From Sedimenticola sp. (GTDB lineage Bacteria; Pseudomonadota; Gammaproteobacteria; Chromatiales; Chromatiaceae), in the NCBI GenBank assembly GCA_027083925.1, contig JALWMK010000031.1, positions 1 to 64,000 of the forward strand: a DNA stretch of 64,000 nt, given 5' to 3'. Made by a program: the position numbers and the translations under genes. Shown here in pieces: positions 1 through 12,382 of this stretch (positions are counted from its first letter, which is position 1; each line of letters opens with the position of its first letter). The notes under the pieces are model-generated. The model was not told where the DNA came from. It did no database searches and was given only the letters and a program-made list of their open reading frames with translations.

Positions 1-888
1 AGGATTCTCCTGCAGATGACGGCGTACCGCGCCAGTGGAGGCCATACGCAGATCGGTGTCGATATTGACCTTGCGCACGCCGTTCTTGATGCCTTCGACG
101 ATTTCTTCCACGGGCACGCCATAGGTCTCGCCCATGTCGCCGCCGAATTCATTGATGATCTTCAGCCATTCCTGGGGCACGGAAGAAGAGCCGTGCATGA
201 CCAGATGGGTGTTGGGCAGGCGCTCGTGAATTTCACGGATACGGTCGATGCGCAGCACTTCACCAGTGGGGGGCTTGGTGAACTTGTAGGCACCGTGGGA
301 GGTGCCAATGGCGATGGCCAGGGCGTCCACGCCGGTCTTCTTGACGAAATCGGCGGCTTCATTTGGATCGGTGAGCAGCTGATCCACGTCCAGCTTGTCA
401 TCAGAACCATGGCCGTCTTCCTCGCCCATCATGCCGGTTTCCAGGGAACCCAGGCAGCCCAGCTCCCCTTCCACGGACACGCCACCGGCGTGCGCCATGT
501 CCACCACGGTTTTGGTGGTGTTAACGTTGTATTCGAAACTGGAAGGGGTTTTCATGTCCGCCATCAGGGAGCCGTCCATCATTACCGAGCTGAAACCAGA
601 CTGGATGGAGCGCAGGCATACCGCAGGTTCGGAACCGTGATCCTGATGCATGACGATGGGAATGTGCGGGTACATTTCGATCGCCGCCGTAATCAGGTGG
701 CGCAGGAAAGGTTCACCCGCATAGGAACGGGCGCCGGCGCTGCCCTGCATGATAACGGGGCTGTCCAGCTCATCGGCAGCCTGCATGATGGCATGCACCT
801 GCTCCATGTTGTTGACGTTGAATGCGGGCATGCCGAAGTCATTTTCAGCAGCATAGTCCAGTAGTTGACGCATGGAAATAAGAGCCAT
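1..888 (-). CDS. fba: Fructose-bisphosphate aldolase class II (partial, runs off window start)
   Basis: Reverse-strand translation from ATG at 888 begins [30 protein letters not shown]; the long + strand ORF 16..864 is its antisense shadow. Confidence 0.9.
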   Translation of the reverse strand, partial: MALISMRQLLDYAAENDFGMPAFNVNNMEQVHAIMQAADELDSPVIMQGSAGARSYAGEPFLRHLITAAIEMYPHIPIVMHQDHGSEPAVCLRSIQSGFSSVMMDGSLMADMKTPSSFEYNVNTTKTVVDMAHAGGVSVEGELGCLGSLETGMMGEEDGHGSDDKLDVDQLLTDPNEAADFVKKTGVDALAIAIGTSHGAYKFTKPPTGEVLRIDRIREIHERLPNTHLVMHGSSSVPQEWLKIINEFGGDMGETYGVPVEEIVEGIKNGVRKVNIDTDLRMASTGAVRRHLQENP

Positions 889-924
889 GATTCTCTCCTT
901 TTCGGGTTATTTTAAACTTAGGAT

Positions 925-2373
925 TCAGTCGCTTTCGGGAATATACAGATCCCCGACGCGCACAATTTTCATTACATTGGTGCCGCCTTCCTTACCGGAA
1001 AGATCGCCTTTGGTGATGATCACCAAATCACCATCGCGCACCGCGCCACGGCGGCGCAATTCCTCGATCACTTCCACATTGGCCATTTGGGAATTGTAGC
1101 CGGTGACATCGAAGCTTACCGGATATACACCCCGATAAAGCGTCACTTTACGGCGCGTGGCCACATGGGGGGTCAAGGCGTAGATGGGAATGCCGGAAGA
1201 AATCCGCGACATCCATTTCGCCGTGGAACCGGATTCCGTAAGGGAGGCAATCGCCTTCACCCCCAGGTGGTTGGCTGTGTACATGGATGCCATGGCAATG
1301 GATTCATCGATACGCCCGAACACACTATGCAAACGGTGATCGGACATGCGGGTGGCCGCCTGTTTTTCGGCCTCGGCACACACCCGCACCATGGCTTCCA
1401 CCGCCTTTGAGGGATACTTGCCAGCTGCCGTCTCGGCAGACAGCATGACCGCATCAGTGCCATCGATAACCGCGTTGGCCACATCGAAAACCTCGGCCCG
1501 GGTGGGAATGGGGCTTTCGATCATGGACTGCATCATCTGCGTCGCAGTAATCACCACGCAGTTCAGGGAACGCGCCTTGCTAATGAGCATCTTCTGCACG
1601 GCGGGCAGTTCGGCATCACCGATTTCCACGCCCAAATCGCCCCGCGCCACCATGATTGAATCGGAAGCATCGATGATATCCTCGATGGCATCCAGGGCTT
1701 CCGCCCGCTCGATCTTGGAAATGATGCCACCCTTGCCGCCGGCTTCCGTCAGGAGCCTGCGCGCCACATGGACATCATCCGCCGTGCGCACGAAAGACAC
1801 GGCGATATAATCCGCCTCGATACTGGCGGCGAACTTGATGTCCTCCTTGTCTTTCTTGGTCAGCGCAGGTGCGGACAGGCCGCCCCCCTGCTTGTTGATG
1901 CCTTTCTTGTCGGAAAGCGGGCCACCCACGGTAACCTTGCAACGCACCTCGGTACCAATAACCTCATCCACCCAGAGCACGATCTGGCCATCGTCCAGCA
2001 ACAGGGTATCTCCCCGGGAAACCTCTTCCGGCAATGCCTTGTAGGTAACGCTGACCCGCTCCAGGCTACCGCTTTTCTTGCCCAGCGCCGTGTCCAGAAT
2101 AAAGCGCCCGCCCTCTTCAAGGCGTACCGGGCCGTCCTTGAAAGAACCGATACGAATCTTCGGTCCCTGCAAGTCCACCAGCACACCCACCTGCCTGCCA
2201 GAAGCCCGGCAACGGTTACGGATGCGTTCTGCTCTTTCCGCATGTTCCGCGTGGGTGCCATGCGACAGATTCAGACGCACCACGTCCACACCAGCGGCAA
2301 TTACCTCGTCCAGCATCTTGGGATCATCCGTAGCGGGTCCCAGCGTGGCTACAATTTTTGTACGTCTTGGCAT
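925..2373 (-). CDS. pyk: Pyruvate kinase
   Basis: MPRRTKIVATLGPATDDPKMLDEVIAAGVDVVRLNLSHGTH...; full-length 482 aa. Confidence 0.96.
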   Translation of the reverse strand: MPRRTKIVATLGPATDDPKMLDEVIAAGVDVVRLNLSHGTHAEHAERAERIRNRCRASGRQVGVLVDLQGPKIRIGSFKDGPVRLEEGGRFILDTALGKKSGSLERVSVTYKALPEEVSRGDTLLLDDGQIVLWVDEVIGTEVRCKVTVGGPLSDKKGINKQGGGLSAPALTKKDKEDIKFAASIEADYIAVSFVRTADDVHVARRLLTEAGGKGGIISKIERAEALDAIEDIIDASDSIMVARGDLGVEIGDAELPAVQKMLISKARSLNCVVITATQMMQSMIESPIPTRAEVFDVANAVIDGTDAVMLSAETAAGKYPSKAVEAMVRVCAEAEKQAATRMSDHRLHSVFGRIDESIAMASMYTANHLGVKAIASLTESGSTAKWMSRISSGIPIYALTPHVATRRKVTLYRGVYPVSFDVTGYNSQMANVEVIEELRRRGAVRDGDLVIITKGDLSGKEGGTNVMKIVRVGDLYIPESD

Positions 2374-2430
2374 AAATACTCTCGGTCAATACAGCATCGG
2401 CCACAGCGCTGTGCAGCCAACAAGGATAAA

Positions 2431-3612
2431 TCAGGATTTGGCGCGCTCTTCCAGCATGGCAACCGCAGGCAGCTTCTTTCCTTCCAGAAACTCGAGAAAC
2501 GCACCACCACCTGTAGAGATATAGGATACACGATCTGCGATGCCATATTTATCTACCGCGGCCAGCGTGTCTCCACCACCGGCAATAGAAAATGCGCTGG
2601 ATTCGGCAATCGCCAAGCCCAGGGCTCTGGTTCCTTCACCGAACTGGTCAAATTCGAACACGCCAACCGGGCCATTCCAGACAATGGTGCCGGCAGTTTT
2701 CATTATTTCGCCGAACCTGGCGGCAGTTTCCGGGCCAATATCGAAAATCATGTCGTCATCTTCGACTTCATCCACTTTCTTCACTATCGCCTCCGCACCT
2801 TCAGAGAACTCCTTGCCGACCACCACATCTGTGGGAACAGGGATTTCGCCACCCTTTGCTCTGGCAGCCTCCATCAAGCGTTTCGCTTCTTCGACCAGGT
2901 CAGCTTCATACAATGATTTTCCTACGTTGTAGCCAGCTGCTGCAATAAAGGTGTTGGCAATGCCGCCACCGGGAATCAGCTGATCCACCACCTTGGAGAG
3001 ACTTTCCAGCACGGTAAGCTTGGTGGATACCTTGGAGCCGCCAACGATGGCCGCCATGGGACGCCTGGGGTTGTCCAGCGCTTTGCCCAGTGCTTCCAGC
3101 TCTCCCGCCAGCAATGGCCCGGCACAAGCCACCGGCGCATAGACACCGACACCATGGGTGGAGGCCTGAGCGCGGTGAGCAGTGCCAAAGGCATCCATCA
3201 CATACACATCGCACAAGGACGCATATTTTTTTGCCAGCGCTTCATCATTGGCTTTTTCGCCGTTGTTAAAACGCACGTTCTCCAGCAAGACTACCTGGCT
3301 GTTGTCCAGCAGCGGCGCATGTTCCAGATAATCCATTACCAGTCGCACTTCCTGCCCCAGGGCGTCACCCAGGTAGTCCGCCACCGGCTTGAGGGAAAAC
3401 TCCGCCTCAGGCTTGCCTTCGGTGGGGCGGCCAAGATGGGACATGAGCATGACTTTTGCACCCTGCTCGATACAGCGCTGGATGGTGGGAATGGAGGCAC
3501 GGATACGCTTGTCGGAAGCGACCTTGCCGTCTTTAATCGGGACATTGAGATCCTGACGAATAAGCACACGCTTACCGGCCAGATCGAGATCGGTCATCTT
3601 GATCACAGACAT
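2431..3612 (-). CDS. pgk: Phosphoglycerate kinase
   Basis: [31 protein letters not shown]...; start placed at the internal Met of ORF 2431..3768. Confidence 0.95.
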   Translation of the reverse strand: MSVIKMTDLDLAGKRVLIRQDLNVPIKDGKVASDKRIRASIPTIQRCIEQGAKVMLMSHLGRPTEGKPEAEFSLKPVADYLGDALGQEVRLVMDYLEHAPLLDNSQVVLLENVRFNNGEKANDEALAKKYASLCDVYVMDAFGTAHRAQASTHGVGVYAPVACAGPLLAGELEALGKALDNPRRPMAAIVGGSKVSTKLTVLESLSKVVDQLIPGGGIANTFIAAAGYNVGKSLYEADLVEEAKRLMEAARAKGGEIPVPTDVVVGKEFSEGAEAIVKKVDEVEDDDMIFDIGPETAARFGEIMKTAGTIVWNGPVGVFEFDQFGEGTRALGLAIAESSAFSIAGGGDTLAAVDKYGIADRVSYISTGGGAFLEFLEGKKLPAVAMLEERAKS

Positions 3613-3748
3613 GCTGACATCTCCTGCTGGAATGTTGAATTTCAGAATATTTTGCAAAACCCCGGGGTTTTGCAAAGCAGACTGACATGCGCCGCCACAG
3701 CCATCCCCGGCCTCTCGCGGCATAACCCCATACATGGGCATAAAAACA

Positions 3749-3772
3749 CAGGGTGGAAGCCATTCCACCCTG
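3749..3772 (-). terminator. Candidate intrinsic terminator downstream of gap
   Basis: Perfect 10-bp stem CAGGGTGGAA/TTCCACCCTG followed in minus direction by TGTTTTTATG. Confidence 0.6.
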
Positions 3773-3782
3773 CGGATACTGC

Positions 3783-4787
<1,005 letters not shown>

Positions 4788-4850
4788 TTATCTCCAATTC
4801 TCCAGAAAAATACCAACGGGCGCCCTCCATCGAGGCAAGGCGCCGGAACA

Positions 4851-6836
4851 TTACATTACGCCTTTTACCGCGCTCACAACGTGATCAACGGTGAAGCCGA
4901 AGTGTGGGAACAGCTCATTTGCAGGTGCAGATTCACCGAAACGATCAATACCGATCACCCGGCCGGTGCCGACATACTTGTACCAGAAATCGGTAACGCC
5001 AGCCTCAACCGCTACCCGGGCGGTAACGCCGGAAGGCAGTACGGACTCTTTATATTCCTCATCCTGCTCGTCGAAAACCTCGGTGCAAGGCATGGAAACC
5101 ACGCGGATCTTCTTGTCGCTCAATACCTTGGCAGCACCCATGGCCAGCGCCACTTCAGAGCCGGTAGCGATAATGATGGCATCGGGCGTGCCATCACAGT
5201 CCTGCAGGATATAGCCGCCATGAGCAATCAGGGAAAGCTGATCATCGGAGCGCGCCTGATGAGGCAGACCCTGGCGAGAAAAGATCAGGCAGGAAGGACC
5301 GCTTTTCTTCTCGATTGCGCACTTCCAGGCCACTGCTGTCTCCACCGCATCACAAGGACGCCAGGTGCTCATGTTCGGAATCAGGCGCAGGGTGGAAATC
5401 TGCTCGATGGGCTGATGAGTCGGGCCGTCTTCCCCCAGGCCAATGGAATCATGGGTATAAACAAACAGGCTGCGGATACCCATCAATGCCGCCATGCGCA
5501 GGGCATTGCGTGCATATTCGGAAAACATCAGGAAGGTGCCACCGAAAGGAATGAAGCCGCCATGCAGGGTCACGCCGTTCATGATGGCGGACATGCCGAA
5601 TTCCCGTACGCCATAGGAAATATAGTTTCCGTCGGCCACGGTATCGGTAATGGTTTTTGCATCCGGCCAGGAGGTCAGATTGGACGGTGTCAGGTCGGCG
5701 GAACCACCGAGGAATTCGGGCAGGGCTGCTGCATAGGCGGTAATCGACTTCTGGGAAGCCTGGCGGGTAGCAGGGCTGGCGGCCGCCTCGTCCGTTGCCT
5801 TGATGTAGTCATCCGCCACCTGCTGCCAGTTATCCGGCAAGTCGCCATTCATGCGACGCTCGAACTCGGCAGCCAACTCGGGGTGGGCAGCCTTGTAGGC
5901 AGCAAATTTCTCGTTCCAGCTGTCTTCGGCAGCCTTACCCTTTTCTTTCGCATCCCAGCCGGCATAGATTTCATCGGGAACCTCAAATGGCGCATAGGGC
6001 CAGCCCAGGTTTTCGCGGGCTGCCTGGATCTCTTCGTCACCCAAGGGGGCGCCGTGGCAATCATGGGAGCCACAAAGGTTGGGAGAGCCATAACCGATGA
6101 CGGTCTTGCAGCAAATCAGGGTGGGCTTGTTGTTCACGGACTTGGCTTCATGAATGGCCTTGTCGATGGCTTCAGCATCATGGCCATCCACATCGCGGAT
6201 CACATGCCAGCCATAGGCCTCAAAGCGCTTGGGCGTATCATCACGGAACCAGCCTTCGGTATGGCCATCAATGGAAATGCCATTGTCATCCCAGAACGCG
6301 ATCAACTTGCCCAGACCCCAGACACCGGCCAGAGAGCAGCTTTCGTGGGAGATGCCTTCCATCATGCAGCCGTCACCAAGGAAGGTGTAGGTGTAATGGT
6401 CAACGATAGGGTGGCCTTCACGATTGAACTGGGCCGCCAGGGTGCGCTCGGCGAGCGCCATGCCGATGGCATTGGTAATGCCCTGCCCCAAGGGGCCGGT
6501 GGTGGTCTCCACCCCGGGGGTGTAGCCATACTCTGGATGACCGGGTGTTTTGGAATGCAGTTTGCGGAAGTCTTTCAGGTCATCGATGCTCAAATCATAA
6601 CCGGTCAGGTGCAACAGGGAATAGATCAACATGGAACCATGGCCATTGGACAGTACGAAACGATCACGATCCGCCCATGCGGGGTCGGAAGGGTTGTGTT
6701 TCATGTGGCCGTTCCACAATACTTCGGCGATATCCGCCATACCCATGGGTGCACCGGGGTGGCCGGAGTTTGCTTTTTGAACCGCATCCATACTCAGAGC
6801 ACGGATAGCATTGGCAAGATCTTTACGCGAGGACAT
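4851..6836 (-). CDS. tkt: Transketolase
   Basis: [41 protein letters not shown]...; start at internal Met of ORF 4851..6920. Confidence 0.95.
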   Translation of the reverse strand: MSSRKDLANAIRALSMDAVQKANSGHPGAPMGMADIAEVLWNGHMKHNPSDPAWADRDRFVLSNGHGSMLIYSLLHLTGYDLSIDDLKDFRKLHSKTPGHPEYGYTPGVETTTGPLGQGITNAIGMALAERTLAAQFNREGHPIVDHYTYTFLGDGCMMEGISHESCSLAGVWGLGKLIAFWDDNGISIDGHTEGWFRDDTPKRFEAYGWHVIRDVDGHDAEAIDKAIHEAKSVNNKPTLICCKTVIGYGSPNLCGSHDCHGAPLGDEEIQAARENLGWPYAPFEVPDEIYAGWDAKEKGKAAEDSWNEKFAAYKAAHPELAAEFERRMNGDLPDNWQQVADDYIKATDEAAASPATRQASQKSITAYAAALPEFLGGSADLTPSNLTSWPDAKTITDTVADGNYISYGVREFGMSAIMNGVTLHGGFIPFGGTFLMFSEYARNALRMAALMGIRSLFVYTHDSIGLGEDGPTHQPIEQISTLRLIPNMSTWRPCDAVETAVAWKCAIEKKSGPSCLIFSRQGLPHQARSDDQLSLIAHGGYILQDCDGTPDAIIIATGSEVALAMGAAKVLSDKKIRVVSMPCTEVFDEQDEEYKESVLPSGVTARVAVEAGVTDFWYKYVGTGRVIGIDRFGESAPANELFPHFGFTVDHVVSAVKGVM

Positions 6837-7162
6837 AAGCCCCTCCCTAAATGATTTCAAACTGATAGAAAACCCTTCCCCTCCAAACCACAAAGCTGGA
6901 AGGATGGATTCAGGACACACGGGGACTTGCCTAGCCGCCCCCTAATAGTAAAACAAATACCGGATACCCAGAAAAAACGCCGTGCCCGCCACTGGCCGGT
7001 GGGCGATGGCGCTTCTAAATATACCCATAATCCATAATTTGACCAATAACGTCCCTGACCACGAGGCCAAAAATAGCATAATTCAGAATGCCAGGAGGCA
7101 TTCTTCAGTGACCGGAGCAAGCAAACTCCATGGCGCACAAAAAAGACTGTAATCGCAGACAG

Positions 7163-7720
7163 TTATTCATCAATCCATTTTATGGAACAACCCATACCGG
7201 GAATCTGGTCTTCCGGCCCTTTTCCGGTCTCGGCCACCTGGCGCATGGCTTCAAACAAATCCCGGCGGGCATCCTCAGGCGCGGCTTCCTTGCGGCTGGC
7301 ATCCAGACGCCCGCGGTATTGCAGCTGAAGATTGGCGTTATAACCAAAGAAATCCGGTGTGCATACTGCACCATAAGCTTTCGCCACCTGCTGGCTCTCA
7401 TCCAGCAAATAGGGAAAAGGGAAGTCGTACTCCCGGGCTATTTTCTGCATGTTCTCGAAGGAATCCTCTTCGTACTGGTGAGGGTCGTTGGACATGATGG
7501 CGACTGCATTCACACCCAGTGCCCGCAACTCCCGGCTATCCCGCACCAGGCGCTGCAAAATCGCCTTCACATAAGGGCAGTGATTGCAAATGAACATCAC
7601 CAGCAGACCCCTTTCCCCCTTGCAATCTTCCAGGATCCAGACTTTACCATCAACGCCAGGGAGGGCAAAATCAATCGCGGCGCGTCCAAATTCACATACT
7701 GGTGTTTGCAGAGAAACCAT
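7163..7720 (-). CDS. Thioredoxin-family / redoxin-domain protein
   Basis: 185 aa; IDFALPGVDGKVWILEDCKGERGLLVMFICNHCPYVKAI peroxiredoxin/thioredoxin-like fold signature. Confidence 0.8.
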   Translation of the reverse strand: MVSLQTPVCEFGRAAIDFALPGVDGKVWILEDCKGERGLLVMFICNHCPYVKAILQRLVRDSRELRALGVNAVAIMSNDPHQYEEDSFENMQKIAREYDFPFPYLLDESQQVAKAYGAVCTPDFFGYNANLQLQYRGRLDASRKEAAPEDARRDLFEAMRQVAETGKGPEDQIPGMGCSIKWIDE

Positions 7721-7791
7721 AGCTGATCCTGATACTCCGGTTGATCGTGTTGTAGCCGGTTAGTTTACCAACAGCGCGACAAAATAAAAAG

Positions 7792-7819
7792 TTGACAATT
7801 CAGCACAGATAACGATAAT
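7792..7819 (+). promoter_or_regulatory. Candidate sigma70 promoter of metK leader
   Basis: TTGACA (7792-7797), 16-bp spacer, GATAAT (7814-7819); predicted start ~7826 just before the riboswitch. Confidence 0.65.
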
Positions 7820-7827
7820 CAAGAGCC

Positions 7828-7879
7828 TTGCGCCAATTTGAACTCAGATTGCGGGCGCACTATAAATGCAGCTAAAGCG
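7828..7879 (+). ncRNA. SAM-II-like riboswitch (metK leader)
   Basis: TTGCGCCAATTTGAACTCAGATTGCGGGCGCACTATAAATGCAGCTAAAGCG; P1 TGCGCC/GGCGCA, pseudoknot TTGCG/TGCAG, conserved TAAATG-AGCTAAA tail as remembered from SAM-II. Confidence 0.85.
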
Positions 7880-7901
7880 AGCTTCCGGCAAAAATGCCGA
7901 G

Positions 7902-7935
7902 AAACCCGTCTTTGCTGCGCAGGACGGGTTTTTTT
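7902..7935 (+). terminator. Intrinsic terminator in metK leader (attenuator)
   Basis: AAACCCGTC tttgctgcgcag GACGGGTTT followed by T tract. Confidence 0.8.
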
Positions 7936-8056
7936 ATGTACTAGTGATGTACGGTATGGCGCGAGTGCAGGGCACTGGAATGGTTCCAGACAGTTCCAGT
8001 ATTTCCTCCATCCATGGATGGTCAAGCGCAGAACCGGCACACAGGAGCAATGTTAA

Positions 8057-9235
8057 ATGAGCAACTTTACCTTTACTTCCGAATCTGTATCCGAGGGCCA
8101 CCCCGACAAGGTGGCCGACCAAATCTCCGATGCCGTTCTCGACGCCATCCTCGAACAGGATGACAACCCGCAGCATGCCCGTGTGGCCTGTGAGACCATG
8201 GTCAAGACCGGCGCGGTCATCGTCGCCGGAGAAATCACCACAGACGCCTGGGTGGATCTGGATGAGCTGGTACGCAAGGTCATCTGCGAAATCGGCTACA
8301 CCAGCTCGGATGTGGGCTTCGACGGCAGCACCTGCGCGGTAATGTCCCTCATTGGCAAGCAATCGAGCAACATCGCCCAGGGCGTGGACAGGGAGAAACC
8401 GGAAGACCAGGGTGCGGGCGACCAGGGCATGATGTTCGGCTACGCCACCAACGAAACCGATGTCTTGATGCCCGCGCCCCTCACCTATGCCCACCGCCTG
8501 GTGCAGCGCCAGGCCGAAATGCGCAAGAGCAAGGTGCTGCCCTGGCTGCGTCCCGACGCCAAGAGCCAGGTGAGCATGCATTACCAGGACGGCAAAATCG
8601 TTGGCGTGGATGCCGTTGTGCTCTCCACCCAGCATGACCCTGAAATCGAACTGCATGACCTTCAGGAAGCGGTAATGGAAAACATCATCAAGCCCGTATT
8701 GCCGGAAGAATGGATCACCGAAAACACCCGCATTCACATCAACCCCACCGGCACATTCGTCATCGGCGGCCCGGTGGGAGACTGCGGACTCACCGGCAGA
8801 AAGATCATCGTGGACACCTATGGCGGCGCGGCCCGCCATGGTGGAGGCGCATTTTCCGGCAAAGACCCCTCCAAGGTGGATCGCTCCGCAGCCTACGCCG
8901 GGCGTTATGTGGCCAAGAATATCGTCGCCGCAGGCCTGGCGGACCGCTGTGAAATTCAGGTATCCTATGCTATCGGCGTAGCCAAGCCCACATCGGTTTC
9001 CATCAACACCTTCGGCACCGCCAAGGTAGCGGACAAACTGATCGAGGAGCTGATAAACAAGCATTTCGATCTGACGCCCTGGGGCATCAGCCAGATGCTG
9101 GATCTGGTTCGCCCCATCTACCGCCAGACGGCAGCCTACGGGCATTTTGGCCGGGACTACGATGAAGCAACCGGCGCTTTCAGCTGGGAACGCACCGACA
9201 AGGCGGCCGCGTTGAAGGCAGACGCCGGAATTTAA
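8057..9235 (+). CDS. metK: S-adenosylmethionine synthetase
   Basis: [31 protein letters not shown]... Confidence 0.97.
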   Translation: MSNFTFTSESVSEGHPDKVADQISDAVLDAILEQDDNPQHARVACETMVKTGAVIVAGEITTDAWVDLDELVRKVICEIGYTSSDVGFDGSTCAVMSLIGKQSSNIAQGVDREKPEDQGAGDQGMMFGYATNETDVLMPAPLTYAHRLVQRQAEMRKSKVLPWLRPDAKSQVSMHYQDGKIVGVDAVVLSTQHDPEIELHDLQEAVMENIIKPVLPEEWITENTRIHINPTGTFVIGGPVGDCGLTGRKIIVDTYGGAARHGGGAFSGKDPSKVDRSAAYAGRYVAKNIVAAGLADRCEIQVSYAIGVAKPTSVSINTFGTAKVADKLIEELINKHFDLTPWGISQMLDLVRPIYRQTAAYGHFGRDYDEATGAFSWERTDKAAALKADAGI

Positions 9236-9249
9236 ACGATACTCGCCCG

Positions 9250-9320
9250 TGCCGAGGAGCGCTGCGACAGGATCTCCTGCCAGGCTCGACACAGGTTTCA
9301 ACAGAACAAACGGCGCTCAT
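9250..9320 (+). ncRNA. S-adenosylhomocysteine (SAH) riboswitch
   Basis: gtgCCGAGGAGCGCTGCgacaggatctcctgcCAGGCTCGacacaggtttcaacagaacaAACGGCGCTCAt matches the conserved SAH riboswitch layout immediately upstream of ahcY. Confidence 0.93.
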
Positions 9321-9346
9321 CATTTGACATAGAACGAGGTTGAATC

Positions 9347-10744
9347 ATGAGCAACGAAGACTATAAGGTAGCAGACATGTCCCTGGCGGGCTGGGGACGC
9401 AAGGAAATCGCTATCGCCGAAACCGAAATGCCCGGGCTGATGGCTCTGCGCGCCAAGCATGGAGGCAGCAAACCCCTGAGTGGCGCCCGCATCGCAGGCT
9501 CCCTCCACATGACCATTCAGACGGCGGTTCTCATCGAGACCCTGACCGCCCTGGGCGCCGAGGTACGCTGGGCATCCTGCAACATCTACTCGACCCAGGA
9601 TCATGCCGCCGCAGCCATTGCCGCAGAAGGCGTCCCCGTGTTTGCCTTCAAGGGTGAAACCCTGACTGAATACTGGGACTACACGCACCGCATCATGGAA
9701 TGGAGCGATGGCGGCACTCCCAACATGATTCTGGATGACGGCGGCGATGCCACCCTGCTCATCAATCTGGGCGCCAAGGCGGAAAAGGATCTTTCGGTGC
9801 TGGACAACCCCACCAGTGAGGAGGAAGAGGTGCTGTATGCGGCAATCAAGAAGCGCGTTGCAGAGCAGCCCGGCTGGTATTCCAATATTCTCAAGAACAT
9901 CAGGGGAGTGACCGAAGAAACCACTACCGGCGTACACCGCCTTTACCAGATGGCGGAAAACAACGACCTGCCCTTCCCGGCATTCAACGTCAACGATTCG
10001 GTCACCAAGTCCAAATTCGACAATCTCTACGGTTGCCGCGAATCCCTGGTGGATGGCATCAAGCGCGCTACCGACGTGATGATCGCCGGCAAGATTGCCG
10101 TGGTGCTTGGCTATGGTGACGTAGGCAAGGGCTGTGCCCAGTCTCTGCGCGGCCTCGGCGCTACCGTTTGGATCACGGAAATCGATCCCATATGCGCACT
10201 GCAGGCAGCGATGGAAGGGTATCGGGTAGTCACCCTGGACGATGCTGCTTCCCAGGGCGATATCTTCGTTACCGCCACCGGCAACTTCCACGTCATCGAC
10301 CATGACCACATGGCAGCCATGAAAGACCAGTCCATCGTCTGCAACATCGGGCATTTCGACAATGAAATCAATGTCGCCAGCCTGGAGCAGTACCAGTGGG
10401 AAGAAATCAAGCCCCAGGTGGATCACATCATCTTCCCCGACGGCAAGCGCATCATCCTCCTGGCCCAGGGGCGGCTGGTGAATCTGGGCTGCGCTACCGG
10501 CCACCCCAGCTTCGTCATGTCCAATTCCTTTACCAACCAGGTACTGGCGCAGATGGAACTGTTCAACCAGACGGGAGAGTACAAGAACGAAGTCTATATC
10601 CTGCCGAAAAAACTGGATGAAGAAGTCGCCCGCCTGCATATCGACAAGATTGGCGTCAATCTCACACAGCTTTCCAAGGTTCAGGCCGACTACATCGGCG
10701 TCCCCGTGGAAGGGCCATACAAACCCGATCATTACCGCTACTGA
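9347..10744 (+). CDS. ahcY: Adenosylhomocysteinase
   Basis: [35 protein letters not shown]...KPDHYRY C-terminus. Confidence 0.97.
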   Translation: MSNEDYKVADMSLAGWGRKEIAIAETEMPGLMALRAKHGGSKPLSGARIAGSLHMTIQTAVLIETLTALGAEVRWASCNIYSTQDHAAAAIAAEGVPVFAFKGETLTEYWDYTHRIMEWSDGGTPNMILDDGGDATLLINLGAKAEKDLSVLDNPTSEEEEVLYAAIKKRVAEQPGWYSNILKNIRGVTEETTTGVHRLYQMAENNDLPFPAFNVNDSVTKSKFDNLYGCRESLVDGIKRATDVMIAGKIAVVLGYGDVGKGCAQSLRGLGATVWITEIDPICALQAAMEGYRVVTLDDAASQGDIFVTATGNFHVIDHDHMAAMKDQSIVCNIGHFDNEINVASLEQYQWEEIKPQVDHIIFPDGKRIILLAQGRLVNLGCATGHPSFVMSNSFTNQVLAQMELFNQTGEYKNEVYILPKKLDEEVARLHIDKIGVNLTQLSKVQADYIGVPVEGPYKPDHYRY

Positions 10745-10794
10745 GGGCAGGTCGCCGGAGTTCGCACTCATGAAATCCGGCGGCTGTTTCAACC

Positions 10795-11667
10795 ATGGAT
10801 ACAGCAAACCAAGAAACACCCGCCATCAGCTTCGAACTGTTTCCGCCCAAGACCGAAAAGGGCATGGAGAAACTCAAGGCGGTGGTGATCCAGCTCAACG
10901 CACTCAAGCCGGAATATTTCAGCGTCACCTATGGCGCCGGCGGCTCTACCCAGGAGCGCACCTTCGCCACCGTGGACTGGCTGCGCGGGCAAGGCATAGA
11001 TACGGCGCCCCATCTGTCCTGCATCGGCGCGGACAAGGATGAAATCCTGGAAATTCTCAAGCGCTACCAGACGCAAGGCATACGACGCATCGTCGCCCTG
11101 CGCGGGGATCTGCCCTCGGGATCGGGCCTTGGCGGGCTGGGCGAGCTCAACTTCGCCAATGAACTGGTGGCTCTGATCCGGCAATCTTTTGGCAATGACT
11201 TTCATATCGAGGTCGCCGCTTATCCCGAATTCCATCCCCAGGCGGAAAACGCCAATCAGGACCTGGACAACTTCAAGCACAAGGTGGAAAGCGGCGCCCA
11301 TGGCGCAATCACCCAGTATTTCTACAATGCCGACGCCTACTGGCGTTTTCTCGACGACTGCAAACAGCGAGGCATAGAAATTCCCATCATCCCCGGCATC
11401 ATGCCCATCACCAACTACAGTTCTCTGGCGCGATTCTCCGACGCCTGTGGCGCGGAGATCCCACGCTGGATCCGCAAGCGACTGGAATCCTATGGCGATG
11501 ACCCGGACAGCACCCAGCAATTTGGCGTGGAAGTCGTCACCACGCTATGCCGGCAATTGCTCGATGGCGGTGCGCCAGGGCTGCATTTCTACACCATGAA
11601 CCAATCCGCCAACGTAATGCAAATCTGCGCGGCGCTGGGATTGCCAGACGGTGCGACTGCCTCGTAA
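10795..11667 (+). CDS. metF: Methylenetetrahydrofolate reductase
   Basis: ISFELFPPKTEKGMEKL...FSVTYGAGGSTQERT. Confidence 0.95.
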   Translation: MDTANQETPAISFELFPPKTEKGMEKLKAVVIQLNALKPEYFSVTYGAGGSTQERTFATVDWLRGQGIDTAPHLSCIGADKDEILEILKRYQTQGIRRIVALRGDLPSGSGLGGLGELNFANELVALIRQSFGNDFHIEVAAYPEFHPQAENANQDLDNFKHKVESGAHGAITQYFYNADAYWRFLDDCKQRGIEIPIIPGIMPITNYSSLARFSDACGAEIPRWIRKRLESYGDDPDSTQQFGVEVVTTLCRQLLDGGAPGLHFYTMNQSANVMQICAALGLPDGATAS

Positions 11668-12382
11668 CTGGGTTCCCCAGCCTCTGGCGGAAGGAGATGA
11701 ACTGCAGCTCCCTGCCGGGGTCACTCGCCATGTCCAGCAAGTGCTGCGCATGAAGCCGGGGCAGGAAATCATCTTGTTCAACGGCGCAGACGGGCGAGAC
11801 TATCGGGCAACGCTGATTCAGGCGGGAAAAAAAGCCGTAGCCGCCAGGATTACCGCTACCAGCGAAGTAGAACCTCCGCCACGACTATCCATCGGGCTTG
11901 CCTTGGGCATCTCCCGCAGTGAGCGCATGGATCTGGCCCTGCAAAAAAGCGTGGAGCTGGGGGTGGCGCAAATTTTCCCCTTGTTTACAGAACGCACCCA
12001 GGTGAAGCTTTCCCTTCAGCGTCAGCAAAAGCGCCTGCAGCACTGGCGGAGAATCGTCGCCAGCGCCTGTGAGCAGTGTGGACGGCGCTGGCTCCCGGTA
12101 TTGCATCCTGCGCAAAGCTACTGCCAGTGGCTGGAGCACAGGGGAAAGAATGCATTGTTCCTGGATCCTGGGGCAAAACTCAGCCTGCCCGATATCGACA
12201 CTCCGGAAGGCCATCTTTGTTTTCTCAGTGGTCCGGAGGGGGGGTTCAGCGAGGAAGAAAGAAAAGCCGCGATTGCAGCCGGCTGCACCCTGGTGCGTTT
12301 GGGCCCGAGGGTGCTGCGCACCGAGACTGCACCTCTGGCGGCAATTGCAGCCGCCCAGACGCTATGGGGTGACTTTCTGTAG
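11651..12382 (+). CDS. rsmE: 16S rRNA (uracil(1498)-N(3))-methyltransferase
   Basis: RNWVPQPLAEGDELQLPAGVTRHVQQVLRMKPGQEI..., FLSGPEGGFSEEE..., LGPRVLRTETAPLAA. Confidence 0.93.
   Translation: MRLPRNWVPQPLAEGDELQLPAGVTRHVQQVLRMKPGQEIILFNGADGRDYRATLIQAGKKAVAARITATSEVEPPPRLSIGLALGISRSERMDLALQKSVELGVAQIFPLFTERTQVKLSLQRQQKRLQHWRRIVASACEQCGRRWLPVLHPAQSYCQWLEHRGKNALFLDPGAKLSLPDIDTPEGHLCFLSGPEGGFSEEERKAAIAAGCTLVRLGPRVLRTETAPLAAIAAAQTLWGDFL

Noticed and set aside
16-864. 282-aa + strand ORF at window start
   Set aside because: Antisense of fructose-bisphosphate aldolase.
7801-7822. Possible Fur box (GATAACGATAATCA) upstream of metK
   Set aside because: Only a partial match; overlaps the better-supported -10 region, with no iron genes adjacent.
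7934-9301. 455-aa minus ORF over metK
   Set aside because: Antisense shadow of metK; also overlaps the riboswitch/terminator region without any recognisable protein motif.
9320-10819. 499-aa minus ORF over ahcY
   Set aside because: Antisense shadow of ahcY.
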